From Clostridia bacterium BRH_c25 (lineage in GTDB: Bacteria; Bacillota_A; Clostridia; Lutisporales; Lutisporaceae): a DNA stretch of 31,844 nt. The DNA lies in assembly GCA_001515955.1 (NCBI GenBank), contig LOES01000045.1:1-31844 (forward strand), written 5' to 3'. The position numbers were made by a program, and so were the translations under genes. The notes beneath the pieces are model-generated. The model saw only the letters and a program-made list of their open reading frames with translations, was not told where the DNA came from and made no database searches. Shown here piece after piece: positions 7,680-14,706 of this stretch (within the stretch, counting starts at the first letter, position 1; each line of letters opens with the position of its first letter).

Positions 7680-8939
7680 ATGGGGTATACAATGTCCGAA
7701 AAAATTATGGCAGCTGCATCTGGGAAAAAAGAGGTTCATGCAGATGATATTTTATGGGTAAATATTGATAAAGCAATGATGGACGATGTTCTAGGGCCAA
7801 GACTGGAAATTGCGGATATATTAAAAGAAATGAATGTAGAAGTTTGGGATAAAAGCAGAGTGGTAATAATCTCCGATCATTATACACCATCAGCGAATGT
7901 AGCTCAGGCGGATATTGTAAAATTTACACGTGACTGGTCAGAAGAAAATAAAATCACTAATTATTATGAATTCGATGGCCCATGCCACCAAGTAATGGTT
8001 GAAAAGGGGCATGTTTTACCGGGGGGGATTATTGTAGGTACCGATTCTCATACTTGTATGTATGGAGCACTGGCTTCTTTTGCTACCGGTGTAGGTTCCA
8101 CAGAAATGGCAGGTGTTTTAGCTACGGGACAGACCTGGATGAAGGTGCCCAAGACTGTAAAAGTACATTGGACAGGAAAGCTGCCTGACCATGTAATGGC
8201 AAAGGATATTTCATTAAAAAGTATTGGTGCTATTGGCCATTCAGGAGCTACTTATAAAACAATTGAGTATTGTGGAGAAGCGATTTGTGCTTTACCTATG
8301 GATGAGCGTTTCTGTTTATCCAATATGGCGGTTGAAGCAGGAGCGAAGGCCGGGCTTATCGGATATGACCGGATAACAGCTGAGTATTTAGCGAAGCTTG
8401 GTATAACGAAAAACTATGATCATGTGAATTCTGATGAGAATGCCGAATATTGTGAGGTATACGAATTTTCAGCTTCGGATTTAGTGCCTCAAATTGCCTG
8501 CCCCCATGAGGTGGATAATGTTTTTGATATATCAGAAGTCGAACCTGGGAAAATTCATCAGGCATATATTGGATCATGTACGGGCGGAAGATATCACGAC
8601 TTAAAACTAGCTGCAGAAATATTGAAAGGACATAAAATAGCAAAAGGAATCCGCTTGCTGGTATCCCCTGCATCAAAAGAAATATACGGACGCTGCTTGA
8701 AAGAAGGAATTTTGGAAATTTTCGCAGATTCCGGAGCTACGATTTTAGCTTCCAGTTGTGGTGCTTGCTTGGGAATTCATTCGGGAGTATTGGCTGGAGG
8801 CGAGGTATGTATTTCTACAACTAACAGAAATTTCCTGGGAAGAATGGGAAGCAAAACATCGGAAGTATACCTGGCATCACCTGTTTCAGTTGCAGCAGCT
8901 GCCATCACAGGGCATATTACAGATCCAAGGACAATATAG
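7680..8939 (+). CDS. Aconitase/isopropylmalate-dehydratase-family hydro-lyase, large subunit (catabolic)
   Basis: The protein has 419 residues, the length of the two-subunit LeuC/homoaconitase/2,3-dimethylmalate dehydratase group. It opens with the typical MGYTMSEKIMAAASGKKEV. The three cysteines that hold the [4Fe-4S] cluster are C300 (IGSCTGGR), C360 and C363 (SSCGACLG). GTDSHT (120-125) and FATGVGSTEMA are conserved active-site blocks. The enzyme removes and re-adds water across a 2- or 3-hydroxy acid. GGGGAG precedes the ATG at 7680. No leuA or leuB is nearby, and the gene lies behind a sigma-54 promoter and a dicarboxylate carrier, so a catabolic substrate is more likely than leucine synthesis. 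Candidates known for this subfamily are dimethylmalate, methylmalate (citramalate) or homologues. Confidence 0.9.
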   Translation: MGYTMSEKIMAAASGKKEVHADDILWVNIDKAMMDDVLGPRLEIADILKEMNVEVWDKSRVVIISDHYTPSANVAQADIVKFTRDWSEENKITNYYEFDGPCHQVMVEKGHVLPGGIIVGTDSHTCMYGALASFATGVGSTEMAGVLATGQTWMKVPKTVKVHWTGKLPDHVMAKDISLKSIGAIGHSGATYKTIEYCGEAICALPMDERFCLSNMAVEAGAKAGLIGYDRITAEYLAKLGITKNYDHVNSDENAEYCEVYEFSASDLVPQIACPHEVDNVFDISEVEPGKIHQAYIGSCTGGRYHDLKLAAEILKGHKIAKGIRLLVSPASKEIYGRCLKEGILEIFADSGATILASSCGACLGIHSGVLAGGEVCISTTNRNFLGRMGSKTSEVYLASPVSVAAAAITGHITDPRTI

Positions 8940-8950
8940 GAGGTAAGGAA

Positions 8951-9436
8951 ATGATTGAAGGGAAAGTGTGGAAATACAAGGATAATATTAATACGGATAT
9001 TATTTCTCCTCCGGCGTATCTTGAACTGGATATGGCTGAAGCAGCAAAATATACGATGGCTACAGTAGATACAGAATTTGCACCAAACTATAAACCCGGA
9101 GATATTTTTGTGGCAGAACATAATTTGGGATCAGGTTCCAGCAGGGAGACTGCACCATTGATGCTGAAAGAATTAGGTGTAAGAACGGTAATTGCAATGG
9201 ATTATGCGCGCATATTTTATAGAAATTGTATCAATGTAGGGATATTGGTGATTGAATGCAGTGAAACCAATAAGATATCCAAGGGTGACATTATAAGTGT
9301 AGATTATTTGCAAGGGATCATTTATAACAAAACAAAAAATGAAACCTATAAATGCAATAAAATTCCGGAGCATATCATGGCAATTGTTGAATATGGTGGA
9401 TTGATTGAATATTTGAAAAAAGTGAAGTTATATTAA
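8951..9436 (+). CDS. Hydro-lyase small (swivel) subunit, LeuD/DmdB-like
   Basis: This 161-residue partner of the preceding gene has the normal small-subunit length. Conserved blocks are KYKDNINTDIISP (strand leading to the substrate loop), HNLGSGSSRETAP (the GSSRE active-site loop, residues about 57-69) and IIARIFYRNCINVG-type sequence (ARIFYRNCINVGI). In this subunit family a short YL-x-x loop after the N-terminal strand tunes the side chain accepted; here it reads PPAYLELD, with Glu after YL, unlike the Val I recall for isopropylmalate enzymes or the Arg for homoaconitases. GGAGG overlaps the stop of the large-subunit gene and the ATG follows 11 nt later, so translation is coupled. A strong hairpin ends the operon. 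Confidence 0.9.
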   Translation: MIEGKVWKYKDNINTDIISPPAYLELDMAEAAKYTMATVDTEFAPNYKPGDIFVAEHNLGSGSSRETAPLMLKELGVRTVIAMDYARIFYRNCINVGILVIECSETNKISKGDIISVDYLQGIIYNKTKNETYKCNKIPEHIMAIVEYGGLIEYLKKVKLY

Positions 9437-9451
9437 AATTCATAAAGTAAA

Positions 9452-9499
9452 AAAGACACGGGGACGGTTTCTTCCGAAAGAAACCGTCCCCGTGTCTTT
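9452..9499. repeat. Perfect 22-bp GGGGACGG palindrome, terminator and likely dispersed repeat
   Basis: Arms 9452-9473 and 9478-9499 are exact reverse complements around the 4-nt loop CCGA; the core is GACACGGGGACGGTTTC. It lies 15 bp after the hydro-lyase operon and would terminate it. A shorter relative is at 4243-4276, on the other side of the same operon. I recall GACACGGGGACGG-type palindromes as common dispersed repeats in clostridial genomes, so it may be a REP-like element as well as a terminator. Confidence 0.8.
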
Positions 9500-9516
9500 C
9501 TCATGTCTTTGCTCCC

Positions 9517-9570
9517 TTGACAAAACCAAAAAAAAAGTATAAACTAAAAACAAACCGACGTCGGTCGGTT
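9517..9570 (+). promoter_or_regulatory. Promoter and palindromic operator of the first TetR gene
   Basis: TTGACA (9517-9522) and TATAAA (9538-9543, 15-nt spacer; TAAACT at 9540 would give 17) form the promoter. Directly after it, ACCGACGTCGGT (9554-9565) is a perfect 12-bp palindrome, and the larger AACCGAC-GTCG-GTCGGTT (9553-9570) is a 7-bp inverted repeat. The position around the expected transcription start is typical for autorepression by the TetR protein encoded next. Confidence 0.75.
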
Positions 9571-9586
9571 AATGGGAGGTGTTAAT

Positions 9587-10213
9587 ATGGCCAAAACGGC
9601 AAAAAACCACAATGCGAAAAAAGATGAACTGGTAGAGATTGCAGAAAAGTTGTTTTTGGAAAAGGGCTATGAAGAAACAAGTGTCGATGATATTCTGGAT
9701 GCTTCGGGACTTTCAAAGGGTGGCTTTTATCATTACTTCAAGTCCAAGGATGAGGTGTTGGCGGAAAGCATCAATAAATTTGCAGAAGATCTGTTAAAAG
9801 AGCTTGACCCTATAATCGAGGATCAGGGACTTAATGCTTTGGAAAAGCTGAAACGGTTTATGGAAAAAAAGTCGGCTTCCCAAAAGTCAAAAAAAGAGCT
9901 TATAAAATACCTGCTTATGTTAATGAAGTCGGATTTTACTTTTTATAAATACAATATGGCAATTACTCAGAAGTATGTTGAACCCTTTGCCCGTATTATT
10001 GAGCAGGGAGCAGAAGAAGGAATCTTTAAAGTTGAATTCCCCCGTGAAACAGCAGATATTTTATTAAGAGCAGTAACTTCTGTCCCGCAAAGTGTGTTCT
10101 TTGGCGATTATTTGGAGGACAAAAGCAGATCATTACAGTATAAGGCTTCTCTGGAAGCAATAATGGTCAGGACCTTGGGAATAGAAAACGAGAAAATCGA
10201 AATATATGGATGA
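9587..10213 (+). CDS. TetR-family transcriptional regulator (first of the pair)
   Basis: The ATG at 9587 is chosen because GGGAGGTG (9574-9581) fits as its ribosome binding site; an in-frame ATG at 9572 lies before that site. The product is 208 residues. The helix-turn-helix spans about 31-52 (TSVDDILDASGLSKGGFYHYFKSKDEVL), a textbook TetR_N domain with the K-G-x-x-Y-x-Y-F signature. The helical C-terminal part (about 65-200) would bind an unknown ligand and dimerise. It is followed after 25 bp by the miniature swivel-domain gene, with which it probably forms an operon repressed through the ACCGAC-type palindrome at 9553-9570. The HTH signature is shared with the second TetR (10826-11488), so the two may recognise related sites. 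Confidence 0.95.
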   Translation: MAKTAKNHNAKKDELVEIAEKLFLEKGYEETSVDDILDASGLSKGGFYHYFKSKDEVLAESINKFAEDLLKELDPIIEDQGLNALEKLKRFMEKKSASQKSKKELIKYLLMLMKSDFTFYKYNMAITQKYVEPFARIIEQGAEEGIFKVEFPRETADILLRAVTSVPQSVFFGDYLEDKSRSLQYKASLEAIMVRTLGIENEKIEIYG

Positions 10214-10238
10214 TGAATATAGTTAAGGGGTGATTGAT

Positions 10239-10733
10239 ATGTCAAACATGATAAGAAGCTTTAAAGAGTTGACTCCTGAGCATCAGACTTTTGCCGGGGG
10301 AAAAGGCGGTATGCTGGCCAGGATGTACCAGAGCGGGTATCCTGTGCCGGATGGGTTTGTTGTTTTGCCTTCGGCTTTTCAGGATGAGAAACTGAATAAG
10401 GAAGCCTTGAATGAAATAAGAAAGAAAAATGCCGGAGCTGCAGGCAGGATAGAAGGAGTTGTACGTATTCTGACAAATCCGGAAGAGGGAGAAAAGCTTC
10501 AGACGGGTGAAATTCTGGTTGCGGTAACTACCAACATAGGGTGGACACCTCTTTTCCCCAAAGCCGCTGCAATTATTACAGATATAGGAGCACCCCTGTC
10601 CCATGCGGCCATAGTTGCAAGAGAGCTGGGTATACCTGCTGTTGTAGGATGCACAAATGCCACCATAAGACTGAAGACAGGAGACAGAGTCTTGGTAGAC
10701 GGCGGACATGGGGTTGTGCAGATACTAAATTAA
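10239..10733 (+). CDS. Miniature ATP-grasp/phosphohistidine swivel protein, apparently internally deleted
   Basis: The protein has 164 residues from the ATG at 10239 (AAGGGGTG about 8 nt upstream). Residues 18-48 (FAGGKGGMLARMYQSGYPVPDGF) are the opening of the ATP-grasp domain of PEP-synthase/rifampicin-phosphotransferase-type enzymes. After a short linker (about 50-68), residues 70-164 form a complete swivelling phosphohistidine domain: EGVVRILTNPEEG, GEILVAVTTNIGWTPLFPKA, APLSHAAIVARELGIPAVVG with the phosphorylatable H122, and TGDRVLVDGGHGVVQIL. About 700 residues found in full-length relatives, including nearly all of the ATP site, are missing, yet the frame is open and the ribosome binding site is good. 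It could be a degraded gene or a stand-alone His carrier phosphorylated by another enzyme, for example the one encoded at 11527-14160. Function unknown. Confidence 0.85.
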   Translation: MSNMIRSFKELTPEHQTFAGGKGGMLARMYQSGYPVPDGFVVLPSAFQDEKLNKEALNEIRKKNAGAAGRIEGVVRILTNPEEGEKLQTGEILVAVTTNIGWTPLFPKAAAIITDIGAPLSHAAIVARELGIPAVVGCTNATIRLKTGDRVLVDGGHGVVQILN

Positions 10734-10739
10734 AAAATA

Positions 10740-10802
10740 TGGACTTTTTAAAAAGTTCGGAGTATAATATAAACAGACCGACCGTCGGTCTGTTTATATT
10801 AT
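10740..10802 (+). promoter_or_regulatory. Promoter with 39-bp perfect palindromic operator for the second TetR
   Basis: TGGACT (10740-10745), a 17-nt spacer and TATAAT (10763-10768) form the promoter. Positions 10764-10782 and 10784-10802 are exact 19-bp reverse complements around the single base 10783, with core CAGACCGACCGTCGGTCTG. The -10 element lies inside the left arm, so a protein bound here would block polymerase. The half-site ACCGAC/GTCGGT is the same as in the operator at 9553-9570. As RNA the palindrome could also form a long hairpin, but no T run follows. Confidence 0.85.
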
Positions 10803-10825
10803 GTTCTGGAAGGATGGATAATAAT

Positions 10826-11488
10826 ATGCGTGAGCGGACAAGAAAACAGGAATTCCTGGATACAGCTTTGGATTTGTTCCATGAGAAAGGATATGATGAA
10901 ACCACTGTCAACGATATAATTGGCAGGCTGAATGCATCAAAAGGAGGATTCTATCATTACTTCGAGTCAAAGGAAGATGTGCTGGAGGCGGTGGCGCAGC
11001 AGCATATTGAAGAAGAAATCACTACTACTCAGGAGATAGCAGAAGACAGTGGCTTGAAGGCAATTGAGAAGATAAACAGTATAATCAACATTGTATTGAT
11101 GCAAAAACTACACAATATGGAGAAGCGTCAAGAAATTTCCAGATTATTCGAGCACGAAGGAAATATCAGATTTTTGCGTAAAATTGCTGAAAATAAAATC
11201 AGGGCACTTCAAGTACCTTATAGGGCAGTGATGGAGCAAGGCGTCAGGGAAAGTGCCTTTGACATCTCCTTTCTTGAAGAAACAGCAGAGCTGGTAATAA
11301 ACATGTCTATTAATCTGAATTCAAAAGTAACAAGGCTGGCTGCCGGCAGCAAAGAAAAGCCGGGCAATATTGAAGTTATCCAACGTAAGATATATGCCTT
11401 CGGAGAAGCGGTTGAAAGGCTTCTGGGCACTGAGAAAGGCTCAATCGACCTTTCGGAGGTAATTGGAGTATTCGATAGATTATTATAG
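10826..11488 (+). CDS. TetR-family transcriptional regulator (second of the pair)
   Basis: The product is 220 residues from the ATG at 10826; GGAAGGATGG lies just upstream, and the reading frame further upstream overlaps the miniature gene and is not credible as coding. The HTH (TTVNDIIGRLNASKGGFYHYFESKEDVLEA, about residues 24-53) is a standard TetR_N domain, strongly similar to that of the first TetR. The C-terminal part is all-helical and unrecognised beyond the family. The 39-bp palindrome over its promoter is almost certainly its own operator. The large phosphotransferase-like gene starts 38 bp after its stop with its own AAGGAGGT, so both are probably co-transcribed and derepressed by the same ligand. 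Confidence 0.95.
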   Translation: MRERTRKQEFLDTALDLFHEKGYDETTVNDIIGRLNASKGGFYHYFESKEDVLEAVAQQHIEEEITTTQEIAEDSGLKAIEKINSIINIVLMQKLHNMEKRQEISRLFEHEGNIRFLRKIAENKIRALQVPYRAVMEQGVRESAFDISFLEETAELVINMSINLNSKVTRLAAGSKEKPGNIEVIQRKIYAFGEAVERLLGTEKGSIDLSEVIGVFDRLL

Positions 11489-11526
11489 GCTGAAGAAAGG
11501 GATCAGCTGATAAGGAGGTATAAGCT

Positions 11527-14160
11527 ATGGAATTAATTTATAGGTTTGACACCAATGAGGCTTCCGAGCTTGCAAAGGTCGGAGGCAAGGCAAATTCTCT
11601 CATATTGATGACCAGGCACGGACTGCCGGTTCCCACGGGCTTTGTACTGTCTGTGGAGTTCTTCAAGCCTTGGTATGATCAACTCAAGGAGACACCTGAA
11701 TGGCAGAGGGTTGTCAACTCATCCCCACAGGAGCTCAAAATGCATACCAATGCTCTGAAAAAGGCATGTGAGAGCTTGAGGTTGGACGAGGTGCGCAGGA
11801 AAAGCCTGACTGAAGCGCTGGATTCAATTAAAACAGGCAGTAGAGAGCTTCTGTTTGCAGTAAGATCCTCTTCTCCGGAAGAAGACCTGGAGGGGGCTTC
11901 CTTTGCGGGAGGATATGAAACCACCCTTGGGGTGAAAAAGGAAAAAGCCGAAGCTGCCTTGCTGCATTCCTTTGTATCGAGTCTTGATGAGCGTGTTTTC
12001 GTATATAAGAAGGAACATGGTTTTCGGATGGATGATCCCAAAATCGCAGTCATCGTGCAGGTTCAGATTCCGTCGGATACTGCCGGTGTGGCTTTTTCGT
12101 TAAACCCTGTAAACAACTGCTACGATGAAGCAGTAATTAATGCCAACTTTGGTTTGGGTGAGACTGTTGTGTCAGGATCAGTTTCCCCGGATACCTTCAT
12201 TGTTGACAAGGTCTCAGGTAAAATACTTGAGAAAAAGGCCGGAAGGAAGGAGACTTCCATATGGCTTGCCGCTGACGGAGGAACATATGAGAAGCCGTCA
12301 CCTTCACAGCAGAGCCTATCCTTGAGTGATGACAATATCAACACTTTGATGAACATGCTTATTACCGTGGAGAACTACTACAAGAAACCGGTTGATATAG
12401 AGTGGGCATTTGCGGAAGGCAGGCTGTATCTGCTTCAGGCCCGCCCCATTACTGCATATATACCGCTGCCTGAAGAGCTGCAAACGGTTCCGGGCAGGCA
12501 AAAACTCCTGTACCTTGACCAAACTCTCGCCAAACAGGGAATCCATGAGCCTCTGTCGGTCATGGGCACTGATCTTCTCTCTTTTTTCGGGGAAAAAATA
12601 GAAAAAGCCATGACAGGCAGGAGTGTTCCGGATGTAGCTGATGGAATTTCAGGCTCCCTGGAAGGCAGGATGTACCTGAATATATCCAACAACATCAAGC
12701 TTTACGGCAAGAAGAAGCTGATAAATACCTACCGCTCCATTGACAAGCCTTCTGCTGAAATCATTGAGCATATGGATGCGGAGGAATATGTACCAAAGGC
12801 CCTTCCGCTGAAGCTGCGTGGGGTTATATGGGGAACATTGCAGAACAGTCTGGGTATGATGGTCAATGTCTTTAAAGCACTTAAAGACCCTGAAGGTTAT
12901 GAGAAAAAGCTTATTGAACAGGCAGAGCTGTTTATTGCAGATATGAGAAAGGAGCTTGACAGCGGTCAATCCGTTATGAAATTTGCGAACTCTGTCACAG
13001 ACAGGTTTGTATCCTTTTTTGTTTTCTCTCTTCCGCTTCTGGTGGTTATAGCAGTTGCAAAAGCAGGAATAGAGAAGATTTTCAAGGATAGCGGCGAGGA
13101 AATAAGAAGCAAGGTGACTTATCTTGAGAAGGCTATGCCCAACAATGTCACTACAGAAATGGGCCTTAGCATGTACCGGCTTTCCCGCTTTGAGGAAATC
13201 AGCAAATGCCGGTCTTTTGAGGAATTTAAGGAGAAGCTTGAATCAAAAGCTTTCTCCGGAGATTTTATGAACCCATGGGGAAGCTTCATAGAGAGATATG
13301 GCTTCAGGTGTCCCAGGGAGCTTGACATAGCAACACCCCGCTACTATGAACAGCTGGAGATGCTCTACGGGCAGCTGAAAGGAATGGCGGGAAATACGGA
13401 TGCAGAGCATAATCCCCAGGCAATCTTCGATAGTGCAAGAGCTGAGAGGGAAAAAGAATATAAAGAGCTGCTGCGGGAGGCCGGGAGTAAAGGAAAATCC
13501 AAGGCAAAGAAATTCACCAAATATTATAAGATGCTGGTAAGATTCCTGGGTTATAGGGAGGCACCTAAATACTACTGGATAATGACAGTTGATGTCCTGA
13601 GAAAAAAAGTTCTGGAAGCTGCTGAAGCTCTGAAGTTATCAGGCCGCCTTGAACATGTAGATCAGGTGTTTGACCTTAAAATAGAAGATTTGGAAAGGGC
13701 TATTACCGACCAGTCTGTCGACATAGGGGCGATGATTTCAAGGAATACGGCCTTCCTCAAGAAGTTAGCTAATATACATGAGTTTCCAAGAGTTATAGAT
13801 TCCAGAGGCAGGATACTCTACCCTCCCAAGAAGAAAGCCGTGACCGGTGAACTGGCCGGGGAGCCTATTTCACCGGGAATTATAAGGGGAAAGGTGAAGG
13901 TTCTCAGAAGCCCGGAGGAAAAGCCTGTATTGCCGGGTGAAATACTGGTAGCAAGAGCTACGGATCCGGGGTGGACTCCTCTGTTTATCAATGCTGCAGG
14001 AGTTATACTGGAGGTAGGCGGTGTGCTCCAGCATGGGGCGCTGGTAGCGAGGGAATATGGAAAGCCTTGCGTTTCAGGGATAGAAGATGCAGTCTCGATT
14101 TTAAAGGATGGGCAAATGGTAGAAATGGATGGGCTTAATGGTATTGTAAGGCTGCTGTAA
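11527..14160 (+). CDS. Rifampicin-phosphotransferase-like / PEP-utilising three-domain enzyme
   Basis: The protein has 877 residues. Residues 1-320 are an ATP-grasp (PPDK_N) domain: VGGKANSLILMTRHGLPVP, LFAVRSSSPEEDLEGASFAGG, GVAFSLNPV, NFGLGETVVSG, and VDIEWAFAEGRLYLLQARPIT. About 330-770 is a variable, mostly helical middle region. About 785-877 is the swivelling domain, with GEILVARATDPGWTPLF and the phosphohistidine H836 in GGVLQHGALVAREYGKP. True PEP synthase carries a C-terminal PEP/pyruvate barrel after the swivel domain; here the protein ends at the swivel domain, so the order matches rifampicin phosphotransferase. Such enzymes split ATP via His to phosphorylate a small molecule. Whether the target is a rifamycin, another xenobiotic or a metabolite cannot be told. 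The TetR gene just upstream supports induction by a ligand. AAGGAGGT precedes the ATG. Confidence 0.85.
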   Translation: MELIYRFDTNEASELAKVGGKANSLILMTRHGLPVPTGFVLSVEFFKPWYDQLKETPEWQRVVNSSPQELKMHTNALKKACESLRLDEVRRKSLTEALDSIKTGSRELLFAVRSSSPEEDLEGASFAGGYETTLGVKKEKAEAALLHSFVSSLDERVFVYKKEHGFRMDDPKIAVIVQVQIPSDTAGVAFSLNPVNNCYDEAVINANFGLGETVVSGSVSPDTFIVDKVSGKILEKKAGRKETSIWLAADGGTYEKPSPSQQSLSLSDDNINTLMNMLITVENYYKKPVDIEWAFAEGRLYLLQARPITAYIPLPEELQTVPGRQKLLYLDQTLAKQGIHEPLSVMGTDLLSFFGEKIEKAMTGRSVPDVADGISGSLEGRMYLNISNNIKLYGKKKLINTYRSIDKPSAEIIEHMDAEEYVPKALPLKLRGVIWGTLQNSLGMMVNVFKALKDPEGYEKKLIEQAELFIADMRKELDSGQSVMKFANSVTDRFVSFFVFSLPLLVVIAVAKAGIEKIFKDSGEEIRSKVTYLEKAMPNNVTTEMGLSMYRLSRFEEISKCRSFEEFKEKLESKAFSGDFMNPWGSFIERYGFRCPRELDIATPRYYEQLEMLYGQLKGMAGNTDAEHNPQAIFDSARAEREKEYKELLREAGSKGKSKAKKFTKYYKMLVRFLGYREAPKYYWIMTVDVLRKKVLEAAEALKLSGRLEHVDQVFDLKIEDLERAITDQSVDIGAMISRNTAFLKKLANIHEFPRVIDSRGRILYPPKKKAVTGELAGEPISPGIIRGKVKVLRSPEEKPVLPGEILVARATDPGWTPLFINAAGVILEVGGVLQHGALVAREYGKPCVSGIEDAVSILKDGQMVEMDGLNGIVRLL

Positions 14161-14184
14161 TAAAATAAAAGTAATAAAATATAG

Positions 14185-14213
14185 TTCACTTCTATGGGAA
14201 AAACAGATATAAT
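14185..14213 (+). promoter_or_regulatory. Sigma-A promoter of the CBS-domain gene
   Basis: TTCACT (14185-14190), a 17-nt spacer and a perfect TATAAT (14208-14213) lie 45 bp before the start codon at 14259, giving the CBS-pair gene its own transcript. Confidence 0.6.
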
Positions 14214-14258
14214 AGAGTCGACGATATAAGATTAGTCAAATAAGCCAGGAGGAATTAA

Positions 14259-14672
14259 ATGAATATAGCCTTTTTTCTTACACCAAAAGAAGAAGTAATC
14301 TGGATATCGGCAGACTCTACAATGAGACAAGCAATTGAGAAGATGGAATATCACAGGTATACTGCAATGCCCCTCGTAGATAATGAAGGCAAATATGCAG
14401 GTACTATTACAGAAGGGGACATACTCTGGTGTTTAAAGCATGCCCCGGATTTGAGCTTTAAGGACAGCAACAAGATACTGGTCAGAGACATACCCAAGCA
14501 CCAGCACAACAAGCCGGTATCCATTGACTCACATATCGAAGACCTGATCCTTCTTTCGGTCAACCAGAACTTTATTCCAGTAGTTGATGACCATGATATA
14601 TTTATAGGCATCATCAAAAGAAGTGATATTATAAACTATTTTTATAAATTGCTTCTTAGCAAGAAAATATAA
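14259..14672 (+). CDS. Two-CBS-domain protein
   Basis: The 137-residue protein is a single CBS pair (Bateman module) with no attached catalytic or membrane domain. CBS1 (about 10-62) includes STMRQAIEKMEYHRYTAMPLVDNEGKYAGTITEGDI. CBS2 (about 75-133) includes HIEDLILLSVNQNFIPVVDDHDIFIGIIKRSDII. The G-x-I-T/K-x-x-D-I ends and the x-P-V/L-V-D pattern are typical. Such modules bind adenine nucleotides (AMP, ATP, SAM or cyclic di-AMP) and usually regulate a partner. The ATG follows an AGGAGG 7 nt upstream. It is preceded by its own promoter and followed at once by a strong terminator, so it is monocistronic. The partner cannot be deduced. Confidence 0.93.
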   Translation: MNIAFFLTPKEEVIWISADSTMRQAIEKMEYHRYTAMPLVDNEGKYAGTITEGDILWCLKHAPDLSFKDSNKILVRDIPKHQHNKPVSIDSHIEDLILLSVNQNFIPVVDDHDIFIGIIKRSDIINYFYKLLLSKKI

Positions 14673-14706
14673 ATGCCGGGGAGTTCATTCTCCCCGGCAT
14701 TTTTTT
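14671..14706. terminator. Bidirectional rho-independent terminator
   Basis: AAATGCCGGGGA (14671-14682) pairs perfectly with TCCCCGGCATTT (14691-14702) over an 8-nt loop, followed by T6. The A-rich left flank also makes it usable from the minus strand, where the racemase-family gene ends at 14706. Confidence 0.9.

Noticed and set aside
7680..9436. Leucine-biosynthesis leuCD
   Set aside because: No leuA or leuB is nearby, the promoter is sigma-54 type, a carrier is co-transcribed and the specificity loop differs.
10242..10709. Long open frame opposite the miniature swivel gene
   Set aside because: It has no ribosome binding site and is a shadow of the highly patterned coding strand.
10541..10825. 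Long N-terminal extension of the second TetR
   Set aside because: It overlaps the miniature swivel gene in another frame and runs through the 39-bp operator and promoter; the start with a ribosome binding site is at 10826.
11527..14160. Annotation as PEP synthase
   Set aside because: PEP synthase has the PEP/pyruvate barrel after the swivel domain; here the protein ends at the swivel domain, matching the rifampicin-phosphotransferase order.
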